A DNA stretch of 6,948 nucleotides, from NCBI GenBank assembly GCA_023380515.1, contig JAMCRH010000301.1, forward strand, positions 10,250 through 17,197. The letters are read 5' to 3'. The notes under the pieces were generated by a model, which worked only from the letters and a program-made list of their open reading frames with translations, was not told the DNA's origin and searched no databases. A program made the translations under genes and the position numbers. This stretch comes from Gammaproteobacteria bacterium. Lineage in GTDB: Bacteria > Pseudomonadota > Gammaproteobacteria > Enterobacterales > Alteromonadaceae. Positions 1 to 5,016 of this stretch are shown here, piece after piece; the stretch's first letter is position 1; each line of letters begins with the position of its first letter.

Positions 1-207
1 ATTGTTGCGGATACTGGTGCTGGCACGAATTCCGAGAAAATCAGCCTCACGGTTATCATGGCGATTCCACTCGTGGTGATAATACACATCGATGACTCGC
101 CAGTTCGGCCCAAGCTCAGATTCATCACTTGTTGCAGCCACGACGGCAGCTGGGTAAGTCATAGATAAGGCAAGCATCACAAAGAAAAAATTTCGAACAA
201 ACATCAT
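1..207 (-). CDS. Exported protein of unknown function, N-terminal part only (runs off the left edge)
   Basis: The frame is open for 69 codons from two adjacent ATGs (207-205 and 204-202) to the first base of the window, so the C-terminal part is missing. The first ~24 residues form a classic Sec signal peptide: a short basic start (MMFVRN), a hydrophobic core (FFFVMLALSMTYPAA) and an Ala-rich cleavage region (VVAA). The mature part begins ATSDESELGPNWRVIDVYY and continues with alternating polar and aromatic residues. That pattern resembles the first strands of a small outer-membrane beta-barrel, but this is only an inference from about 45 residues and I do not recognise the family. Neither ATG has a strong ribosome-binding site; GAG-rich bases lie 4 to 15 nt upstream. 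It follows the broken diguanylate cyclase on the same strand after a gap of about 80 bp. Confidence 0.72.
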   Translation of the reverse strand, partial: MMFVRNFFFVMLALSMTYPAAVVAATSDESELGPNWRVIDVYYHHEWNRHDNREADFLGIRASTSIRNN

Positions 208-241
208 GGCTCAGAACGTCTCGTTGATAAACCTAGCGACA

Positions 242-250
242 ATTGTACCA
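242..250 (-). promoter_or_regulatory. Possible extended -10 promoter for the exported-protein gene
   Basis: Read on the minus strand, this stretch gives TGG directly before TACAAT, a TGn-extended -10 element, about 35 bp upstream of the double ATG at 207. No convincing -35 hexamer sits 16-18 bp further upstream. The site lies between the pseudogene and the exported-protein gene, where a promoter is needed because the upstream gene is dead. The call is weak. Confidence 0.3.
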
Positions 251-286
251 GTGAGTTGACATCAGTGCGATTGTAAAACAACACGT

Positions 287-984
287 TTACGAGTCGCCAT
301 TCTGCACCACTGGATTAAACACGGTGACTTTGTTTTTTCCCTGACGCTTTGCTTCGTACATGGCACGATCGGCAAATCGTATGAGTTCATTAATTGATTG
401 GGTGTGCTGCGGATAAAAGGCGACTCCGATACTAGCGGCCAAATCTATGGCGAGCTCTTGCACATCGATCGTCTCACAAATTGTACTGCGAACTTTTTCA
501 GCAGCTCGCAATGCTGCTGATTCTAGCGAGGCTGCATTTGCTCTTGCTGGACCTTTTGGTCGGTAATTTCTCGAGCGATTCCCATAAATTTTTTAATATT
601 GCCGTGCTCATCAAAAATCGGCGAGGCATTAGTAGTGTGCCATTGTAGGTTGCCATGAATATCGCGAATGCGATATTCCAAACCACTTTGCTTTTGCCGG
701 GCTGCGATCAGTTTATCCATAAACTCGAAGCAGCGAGGCACGTCTTCCGCATAGATAAAATGGTCAAAGGTTTTGCCCATAACGTCGCTTGGCTCATGAC
801 CCAGAATGTCTTTCCACGTTGGTGAAACATAAGTCAGGGTGGCATCGGGGCCAACGGTGTAAATGATATCGTTCGCACTCTCGACGAGAGCTCGAAAATC
901 TGCCTCACTTGCGGCTAGCAGTGCCTCGTTAGTCTTACGCTCGGCACTTCCTATTGTTGTTAGCATCCTCTGTTTAAGAAGCAT
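287..984 (-). pseudogene. Broken PAS-GGDEF diguanylate cyclase (c-di-GMP synthase remnant)
   Basis: Two fragments in different frames belong to one ancestral gene. The first (984-523, 153 codons) is a coiled-coil-like linker followed by a complete PAS fold at about residues 30-145 (FRALVESANDIIYTV, then LEYRIRDIHGN and GIAREITDQK); it ends in TAG at 523-525. The second, readable from about 540 to 287, is the back half of a GGDEF domain: AAEKVRSTI, then AASIGVAFYPQ, then FADRAMYEAKRQGKNKV. The GGDEF front half is absent: there is no DPLTGL-type start, no nucleotide- or metal-binding residues and no GGDEF signature in any frame. Roughly 90-100 codons appear deleted, with a length that is not a multiple of three, so no working cyclase can be made. 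The ATG at 984 lacks a Shine-Dalgarno sequence and starts only 7 bp from the azoR terminator, leaving no room for a promoter; upstream sensor or membrane segments may also be lost. The PAS fragment could still be translated alone, but that is unlikely. Confidence 0.82.
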
Positions 985-991
985 AATCGAT

Positions 992-1027
992 AAAAAAGGG
1001 AACGCCAGTCTTCGGCATTCCCTTTTT
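992..1027 (-). terminator. Intrinsic terminator of azoR (potentially bidirectional)
   Basis: The hairpin has GGGAA (998-1002) pairing with TTCCC (1018-1022) and GCC (1004-1006) pairing with GGC (1014-1016), with one C/A mismatch and a 7-nt loop. It is flanked by an A run (992-997) and a T run (1023-1027), so a U tract follows the stem on either strand. It lies 40 bp past the azoR stop, as expected for the end of that transcript. Confidence 0.8.
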
Positions 1028-1067
1028 GTTGTTTGGGGGGATATTGCGAGTTGCGAGCTTTCAGCGA

Positions 1068-1676
1068 TTAAGCGCTCAGTGCTGCAATTTCCGTACTTGC
1101 TGCAGCAATCGCGTCGTTGCGAGCTTCAGGGCTCAGGTTCACGCCTTCCGCACGAATAATCGTAACGTCGGTCATGCCGAGGAAGCCAAGTACAGTTTTT
1201 AGATAGCTCTCTTGGTATTCCATAGCCGCAGCTGCGCCTTCTGAGTAAATGCCACCGCGCGCGGACGCCAAGTAAACTTTCTTGTCTTTCACTAAGCCTT
1301 CTGGACCCGCTTCGGTGTACCGGAACGTCCGGCCTGCTTGAGCAACGCGGTCTAACCAAGCTTTGAGCTGGCTTGGGATTGAAAAGTTGTACATTGGCGC
1401 ACCGATGACGATAACATCGGCAGCAAATAACTCTTCCAATAAAGTTTCAGTCAATGCCAACTCAACTTGTTGTTTCTCAGTTTGAGCGTCGACTTCAGTG
1501 CCGCCAGCTAATAAGATTTCAGCGTCTAAATGCTGAATCGGCGTGGTAATTAGGTCACGGTTAATGACAGTTGCGTCGGCATTTTCTTGCTGCAAGCGTG
1601 CAACAATTTTATCGCCAAGTTGACGACTCACAGACTGCTCACCAAATAAACCCGTTTGTAAATGTAAAATGTTCAT
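1068..1676 (-). CDS. azoR: FMN-dependent NADH:quinone oxidoreductase / azoreductase
   Basis: A 202-residue cytoplasmic flavodoxin-fold enzyme, the usual AzoR length. The family reduces quinones, azo dyes and related electrophiles by two-electron transfer from NAD(P)H through FMN, and protects against thiol and quinone stress. Visible marks are the N-terminal beta strand and phosphate-loop region (MNILHLQTGLFGEQSVSRQL), the FMN-binding APMYNF (residues 93-98), QLKAWLDRVAQAGRTFRY (103-120), GPEGLV and SARGGIYSEG (138-147), and the dimerisation/C-terminal segment LGFLGMTDV. The ATG at 1676 is chosen over an upstream in-frame start at 1712 because it has GAGGTG at a good distance and because the extra 12 residues do not fit the family. 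It is divergent from a LysR-type regulator, a common arrangement for AzoR-type genes, and is followed by its own terminator. The family is clear; the physiological substrate cannot be read from sequence. Confidence 0.93.
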   Translation of the reverse strand: MNILHLQTGLFGEQSVSRQLGDKIVARLQQENADATVINRDLITTPIQHLDAEILLAGGTEVDAQTEKQQVELALTETLLEELFAADVIVIGAPMYNFSIPSQLKAWLDRVAQAGRTFRYTEAGPEGLVKDKKVYLASARGGIYSEGAAAAMEYQESYLKTVLGFLGMTDVTIIRAEGVNLSPEARNDAIAAASTEIAALSA

Positions 1677-1681
1677 ACTGC

Positions 1682-1687
1682 ACCTCA
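1682..1687 (-). promoter_or_regulatory. Ribosome-binding site deciding the azoR start
   Basis: On the minus strand the sequence reads GAGGTG, ending 5 nt before the ATG at 1676. It supports this start over the in-frame ATG at 1712. Confidence 0.75.
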
Positions 1688-1725
1688 AAAAATTCGGAAA
1701 CGAAAGGGACATTAAAATTTCGATG

Positions 1726-1797
1726 ATGGAATTTTAAATCTGTTCCATAATCATGACTAGATGGCTAAAATAAAAACTGTCGTTCCACATATGGAAC
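1726..1797. promoter_or_regulatory. Divergent lysR/azoR control region with candidate LysR operator
   Basis: The strongest element is the dyad GTTCCA (1782-1787), spacer CATA, TGGAAC (1792-1797), with perfect 6-bp arms and a T-N11-A core. The same half-site recurs as GTTCCAT at 1742-1748, exactly 40 bp before the left arm, and as ATGGAA at 1726-1731. A plausible azoR promoter on the minus strand has -35 TAGTCA (1754-1759), a 17-bp spacer and -10 TAAAAT (1731-1736), placing the start of transcription near 1724. The dyad would then centre near -65, the typical recognition site of LysR-type regulators, with the 1742 half-site between -10 and -35. For lysR, TAAAAT at 1766-1771 is a possible -10 without a good -35; the dyad would then lie just past its transcription start and could allow autorepression. 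The repeats are seen; the roles are inferred. Confidence 0.6.
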
Positions 1798-1823
1798 AAT
1801 TGACGAAATAAACAGGCGGCACG

Positions 1824-2771
1824 ATGAAAGACATTACTAATTTGGCGTTATTTGCGCATGTGGTGGAAGCGGGTAGTTTTAGCGAAGCCGCACGCCAACT
1901 GCAAATGCCAAAATCGACCTTGAGCCGACGCATTTCAGATCTCGAAGATGAGCTCGGCGTGCGGCTGTTAAACCGAACCACACGGAAACTCTATTTAACC
2001 GATGTCGGCCGCGAGTTTTTGGTGCATTGTCAAACCGTTGTTGCCGCTGCGTCAGCCGCCGAGCAAGTCACGCAATTTGTCCAAGAAAAGCCACGGGGTA
2101 AAGTACGGATTAGTAGCCCGTATGCGATCAGTCAGTCGTTGCTCGTGCAAATTCTTCCCGAGTTTATGGCGCGCTATCCAAACGTATCGCTCGATCTAGT
2201 CATGACCAATAAACCCGTGAACCTAATCGAAGAGCAAGTGGATATCGCTTTGCGGGTTCGCGCTGAAATTGAAGAGTCATCCTTAATCGCTCGGGAGTTA
2301 TTACCGTCGGCCAATGCTTTGTATGCAAGTCCAGAACTGATTAACCAGCTCGGTGCACCCGAGCACCCAACCGATTTAATGAACTGGCCAGCCATGTCAC
2401 TCCATTATTCGTCTGGGCGCTACTTGTGGCAGTTTACCAGTGCAGCCAATGAGAGCCTGTCTCTCAGTTACCAGCCGCGTTTGATTACGGACGACATGGC
2501 TATGTTGCGTGAAGCCGCGCGTGCGAGCCAAGGTGTCGTGTCTCTACCGACCTATTTGTGTGATGAGTATGAAGAGCTTGGTTTTATTCAGCGGGTCTTG
2601 CCAACATGGAAACTACCAGTCGGTAAACTGCATATGGTTTATCCGTATCGCCGCGGATTACTACCGGCAGTTCGGGTGTTAATTGACTTTTTACTTGCCG
2701 AGATGCCACGAGCAGCTGGTATTGCCGGAATTGGTCGAGAGTTGGTGAACCGGGATATTAAAAAGTCGTGA
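1824..2771 (+). CDS. LysR-type transcriptional regulator
   Basis: A full-length 315-residue LysR-family regulator. The N-terminal winged helix-turn-helix covers about residues 1-60: a first helix (LALFAHVVEAGSFSEAARQL), the recognition segment MPKSTLSRRISDLEDELGV and the wing LLNRTTRKLYLTDVG. A linker helix follows (about 61-90), then the periplasmic-binding-protein-like effector domain from GKVRISSPYAIS (residue 92 on). Features such as LPEFMARYPNVSLDL and VDIALRV place it in the CrgA/AaeR-like group that often controls quinone, aromatic or electrophile responses. ATG 1824 is preceded by AGGCGG. It is divergent from azoR with 147 bp between the starts, so azoR is the probable target and the effector a quinone-like or electrophilic compound; both points are inferred from position. 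Its stop codon lies inside the hairpin shared with the convergent peroxiredoxin gene. Confidence 0.92.
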   Translation: MKDITNLALFAHVVEAGSFSEAARQLQMPKSTLSRRISDLEDELGVRLLNRTTRKLYLTDVGREFLVHCQTVVAAASAAEQVTQFVQEKPRGKVRISSPYAISQSLLVQILPEFMARYPNVSLDLVMTNKPVNLIEEQVDIALRVRAEIEESSLIARELLPSANALYASPELINQLGAPEHPTDLMNWPAMSLHYSSGRYLWQFTSAANESLSLSYQPRLITDDMAMLREAARASQGVVSLPTYLCDEYEELGFIQRVLPTWKLPVGKLHMVYPYRRGLLPAVRVLIDFLLAEMPRAAGIAGIGRELVNRDIKKS

Positions 2772-2797
2772 GCCTCACTTAATGAGGTTCACGACTT
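2757..2797 (-). terminator. Intrinsic terminator of the peroxiredoxin gene, overlapping the end of lysR
   Basis: Two 15-nt arms (2763-2777 and 2783-2797) pair with a single G/T wobble around the loop CTTAA. On the minus strand the stem runs into TTTTTAAT, giving the U tract for the peroxiredoxin transcript, which stops 30 bp upstream. On the plus strand there is no T run after the stem, so lysR termination would be weaker. A small AACGG-AGA-CCGTT hairpin (2806-2818) follows on that side. The lysR stop codon (2769-2771) is part of the stem. Confidence 0.78.
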
Positions 2798-2826
2798 CAT
2801 CACAAAACGGAGACCGTTGTTGGCAG

Positions 2827-3303
2827 TTATAGGTGCTTTAAAACGTGCTCCGCACTACTGACATCAAACTGCTTTTCCGCTTCAACAAATACGTGCTCGA
2901 CTTTGCCATCACGAATAATCATCGCAAAACGCTGACTACGAACACCGCCGAAGGCTCCGGTATCCATGCTGAGCCCCAGTTGTTGAACCCAAGCGCCATC
3001 GCCATCTGAGAGCATCGTGACTTTGTCAGTCGCACCTTGTTCTTTACCCCATGCAGCCATGACGAATGCGTCGTTCACCGCAAGGCAATAAATGCCATCG
3101 ACGCCTTTGGCCTTAAACGCGTCTACCTGTTGGATGTAGCCTGGCAGATGTTGCTCGGAGCAGGTTGGAGTGAAGGCGCCTGGGACAGCAAAAATAATGT
3201 GTAACCCATTCTTAAATTTCTCAGCTGGATTAACCTGATCCATGCCGACTTGGCCTTTGGTGGTTAGATTTCCTGCTGGAACTGCTTGTTGTGCTTTAAT
3301 CAT
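2827..3303 (-). CDS. Peroxiredoxin, Prx5/PMP20-type thiol peroxidase
   Basis: A 158-residue single-domain cytoplasmic peroxiredoxin of the Prx5 subfamily, which reduces H2O2 and organic hydroperoxides. The active-site loop is PGAFTPTCSEQHLPG: Thr45 and the peroxidatic Cys48 form the invariant TxxC, and the third key residue is probably Arg125 in VRSQRFAMII. Other family marks are VNDAFVMAAWGKEQ (76-89) and MLSDGDGAW (97-105), before the final DVSSAEHVLKHL. The only other cysteine is Cys73 (IYCLAVND). The C-terminal glutaredoxin domain of some bacterial Prx5 fusions is absent, so a separate glutaredoxin or glutathione would serve as reductant; this is inferred. ATG 3303 has AAGGA 8 nt upstream. 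The gene is monocistronic or co-read with the binding-protein gene 57 bp upstream. Converging on lysR, it shares a terminator hairpin. Local redox enzymes (AzoR, Fpr) suit an oxidative-stress role. Confidence 0.93.
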   Translation of the reverse strand: MIKAQQAVPAGNLTTKGQVGMDQVNPAEKFKNGLHIIFAVPGAFTPTCSEQHLPGYIQQVDAFKAKGVDGIYCLAVNDAFVMAAWGKEQGATDKVTMLSDGDGAWVQQLGLSMDTGAFGGVRSQRFAMIIRDGKVEHVFVEAEKQFDVSSAEHVLKHL

Positions 3304-3325
3304 AACTTGGTCCTTTGAAGAGTCT

Positions 3326-3354
3326 TTTTATTAGTGTAGCAAATGGATTGGCAA
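3326..3354 (-). promoter_or_regulatory. Possible promoter of the peroxiredoxin gene
   Basis: On the minus strand TTGCCA (3349-3354) can serve as -35, with ATAAAA (3326-3331) at 17-bp spacing or TAATAA (3328-3333) at 15-bp spacing as -10. It sits in the 57-bp gap before the peroxiredoxin ribosome-binding site. It would give this gene its own transcript rather than dependence on the gene upstream. The match is only moderate. Confidence 0.35.
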
Positions 3355-3380
3355 GGGGTATTAGTTCGACCCCCGTTGCC
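3350..3380 (-). terminator. Hairpin at the end of the binding-protein gene, without a U tract
   Basis: GGCAAGGGGT (3350-3359) can pair with ACCCCCGTTGCC (3369-3380), apart from two unpaired bases (C and G) in the right arm. The loop holds the stop codon of the binding-protein gene (3361-3363). On the minus strand the stem is followed by AATCCATTT rather than a T run, so it may attenuate or protect the 3' end rather than terminate strongly. It overlaps the proposed -35 of the peroxiredoxin promoter. Confidence 0.35.
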
Positions 3381-4221
3381 AGACAAATTCCGCTAATTTC
3401 TCGAGATAGGGTGTGTTGCCCGGATGATTTTGAAACCAACGCTCAAGGTTGCTTAAGAAACGCGGGTCACGACGAATTTGATCAATCTCTGCGTTAATCG
3501 CCGCCGTGATTTGCTGGCCCCATTCATTGTTGGTACAGCCAACTGCGCCGAGAACGTAGGTGCCGGCAGTTTCTTTAATCTCTATAAACTCAAGCTGAAC
3601 GCCGCCGCTCTCGAGGTCGACTTGATGCAGAATTTGATAGTCAATGGTGTAGTCAATGCGGTTGCTCTTAATCATCTCGAGTATGGCAAGGGTGGCATTC
3701 TCACCAGTGTGAACGAGCCGATAACCTCCAACAGCCGATTGTGATTCGAGTATGTCTTGTAAGGCCGGGTATCGGCGGCCGGCGGGATAACCAAAGCGCC
3801 ACGCGTCGTCCGCGATTAACTGACTGAGTGCAATCGGATCCCCATAACGCGCCTTCATTGCCACTGCATTTGCTTTGGTCGTAATGACACCATGTGGAAA
3901 ATAAAAGTGAGTGGGCTGGGTAAACACCGCTATGCCTGACTCTGGGCGATAAATCATGCACGGAAAACATTGATTACGTTCGTCAAACTGCTGAGTAATT
4001 CGTGTTTGCGGGTACACGGTGCGGGATTTACTGTATTGAGGTAAGTTTTCGTCGATCACGTCCATGAGAACATCGCAAATACCTTCGTTTCGAAATTGGC
4101 TGGAGACAATGTGAAAGGGTGGTGCGGTATTAATCACCCACGGTAAGTGCATGTCGACGTCCGAGTCAACAGGGCTGTTGAGCGCAGACATTGTCAGCGC
4201 GGAAAGAATAAATGAGAGCAC
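3361..4221 (-). CDS. Periplasmic solute-binding-like protein (TIGR02285-like)
   Basis: A 286-residue protein with the type-2 periplasmic-binding fold, resembling the TIGR02285 group of uncharacterised, SBP_bac_3-related exported proteins. Supporting features are the opening LPWVINTAPPFHIV, then GICDVLMDVIDENLPQY, FTQPTHFYFPHGVITTK and the hinge/second-lobe region with HTGENATLAILEMIKSNRIDYT. No ABC permease or ATPase gene is adjacent, which is usual for this group, so transport should not be assumed; the ligand is unknown. The start is GTG at 4221, preceded by AGGTAGG at good spacing. It gives a short hydrophobic signal segment (LSFILSALTMSALNS) lacking the basic residues normally found at the front of a signal peptide. 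The in-frame codons just upstream would supply them (SRSTTGRLIV) but contain no standard start and are cut off by TAA at 4252-4254. Export is probable; the exact N-terminus is uncertain. It is divergent from ydbST. Confidence 0.8.
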   Translation of the reverse strand: MLSFILSALTMSALNSPVDSDVDMHLPWVINTAPPFHIVSSQFRNEGICDVLMDVIDENLPQYSKSRTVYPQTRITQQFDERNQCFPCMIYRPESGIAVFTQPTHFYFPHGVITTKANAVAMKARYGDPIALSQLIADDAWRFGYPAGRRYPALQDILESQSAVGGYRLVHTGENATLAILEMIKSNRIDYTIDYQILHQVDLESGGVQLEFIEIKETAGTYVLGAVGCTNNEWGQQITAAINAEIDQIRRDPRFLSNLERWFQNHPGNTPYLEKLAEFVWQRGSN

Positions 4222-4306
4222 AATCAGCCTACCTGTGGTTGAGCGAGAAACTTAGAGCTGCAAATATCCATATTGCATCGGCCTCAAGATGAGTGAACGG
4301 TTTCAA

Positions 4307-4356
4307 TTCTCTTTGAGGTATAGTTCATTATCTCGCAGAACGACAATGATTAACAA
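4307..4356 (-). promoter_or_regulatory. Candidate promoter of the binding-protein gene
   Basis: On the minus strand TTGTTA (4351-4356) could be the -35 and GATAAT (4327-4332) the -10, with an 18-bp spacer. An alternative pair is TTGTCG (4341-4346) and TATACC (4317-4322). Either places the start 85-100 bp before the GTG at 4221. The first choice puts the -35 within the palindrome at 4346-4364. Both matches are only 4-5 of 6 per hexamer. Confidence 0.3.
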
Positions 4357-4364
4357 TTAATCAT
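4346..4364. promoter_or_regulatory. Perfect palindrome in the divergent intergenic region, candidate operator
   Basis: ATGATTAA, spacer CAA, then TTAATCAT: 8-bp arms that match exactly around a 3-nt centre. It lies almost midway between the binding-protein start (4221) and the ydbS start (4483), about 120 bp from each. The AT-rich loop and lack of a U tract argue against a terminator, and the position suits a dimeric regulator acting on one or both genes. It does not match the Fur, FNR, ArgR or TyrR consensus that I know, so I assign no regulator. The rest of the 261-bp gap holds only weak promoter-like hexamers and a CCTCAA/TTGAGG pair (4282-4287, 4313-4318). Confidence 0.5.
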
Positions 4365-4471
4365 GGCTGATTTTTAAACTATTTACGTTGGCGAAATGTC
4401 GCGATTAGGCTGTGCATGTTGTCGATTTAAGGTACTCTTATCGCATTGGCTAAACATTAAAATAATAAATC

Positions 4472-4477
4472 AAAGGA
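4472..4477 (+). promoter_or_regulatory. Ribosome-binding site deciding the ydbS start
   Basis: AAAGGA ends 5 nt before the ATG at 4483. It favours this start over the in-frame ATG at 4396, whose extra 29 residues are Cys-rich, lack family resemblance and have no ribosome-binding site. Confidence 0.75.
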
Positions 4478-4482
4478 CGCCC

Positions 4483-5016
4483 ATGACGGACACGCAAACC
4501 TGGCAACAAGTCGCAAAAAACTACACGTGGTACTTACGGTTCGACAAAACGGTATTAATTGCACTGCTTTTCGTTTTTGTGGTGATTGCATGGTTTATTG
4601 ATGCAATTCCCGAGTGGATTAGTTACGCCGTCGGCGCTGTGCTGCTTCTGATCTGGGCAGTGCTTGTGTTTATTTGGGCGCCGAAGCGCTATCGAGTGAC
4701 CCGCTACTTACTTGCGGACGATCGCGTGCATTTTCAGCTCGGCGCTTGGTGGTGGCGAGAAACCTCAGTCACCCACAACCGTTTGCAACATATTGAAATT
4801 CAGCAAGGACCTATTGAACGGATACTCGGTATTTCGCGGCTTATTCTGTACACCGCAGGTGGTACTGGGGCAGACCTTGTTATACCGGGCCTGCCCATGG
4901 CTGACAGCGAAACAATTCGTAATCAACTGCTCCAAGACATTGCCCAAGAAGAAATGAGCGAGGAGGCAATTACGAGTGCGGCGCCAGCGACCGGTGAGGA
5001 AAGTCGGCATGAGTAG
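4483..5016 (+). CDS. ydbS: Membrane protein with one bacterial PH domain, YdbS-like
   Basis: A 177-residue inner-membrane protein of the bPH2 (formerly DUF304) family. Two transmembrane helices lie at about residues 23-39 and 47-66 as a hairpin, followed by one PH-like domain at about 70-155 on the cytoplasmic face. The domain carries the family's signature: YRVTRYLLADDRVHFQLG, then NRLQHIEIQQGPIERILG, then TAGGTGADLVIPGL. The acidic tail (160-177) is low in complexity. The start at 4483 is set by AAAGGA. The gene overlaps the next one by 8 bp, so the two are co-transcribed and probably translationally coupled; the YdbS/YdbT pairing is conserved in many bacteria. In Bacillus subtilis ydbST belongs to the SigW envelope-stress regulon and is reported to protect against the bacteriocin amylocyclicin; transferring that role to this Gram-negative organism is an inference. 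The biochemical activity of the family is unknown. Confidence 0.87.
   Translation: MTDTQTWQQVAKNYTWYLRFDKTVLIALLFVFVVIAWFIDAIPEWISYAVGAVLLLIWAVLVFIWAPKRYRVTRYLLADDRVHFQLGAWWWRETSVTHNRLQHIEIQQGPIERILGISRLILYTAGGTGADLVIPGLPMADSETIRNQLLQDIAQEEMSEEAITSAAPATGEESRHE

Noticed and set aside
498..560. A programmed ribosomal frameshift joining the PAS and GGDEF fragments
   Set aside because: A shift could restore the frame but not the missing front half of the GGDEF domain, which is found in no frame. There is also no clear slippery sequence at the junction.
1050..1126. 11-bp direct repeat GTTGCGAGCTT at 1050-1060 and 1116-1126, and tandem TTGCGAG at 1044-1057
   Set aside because: Short, partly inside azoR coding sequence, with no further homology around the copies. 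Chance or a minor local duplication explains it.
863..1159. Plus-strand open frame of 98 codons across the cyclase remnant and azoR end
   Set aside because: It is antisense to well-supported coding sequence and to the terminator, with low-complexity content and no ribosome-binding site. It is a shadow frame.
1677..1712. Longer azoR reading frame starting at 1712
   Set aside because: The extra 12 residues do not fit the family and would be encoded over the control region. The ATG at 1676 has a good ribosome-binding site.
4225..4269. Short leader peptide (ATG 4267-4269 to TGA 4225-4227) ahead of the binding-protein gene
   Set aside because: No ribosome-binding site, no run of a regulatory amino acid and no attenuator hairpin, so it looks like a chance frame.
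4396..4482. 29-residue Cys-rich N-terminal extension of YdbS, or a separate leader peptide
   Set aside because: No ribosome-binding site before 4396 and no family resemblance; AAAGGA sits at the correct distance from 4483.
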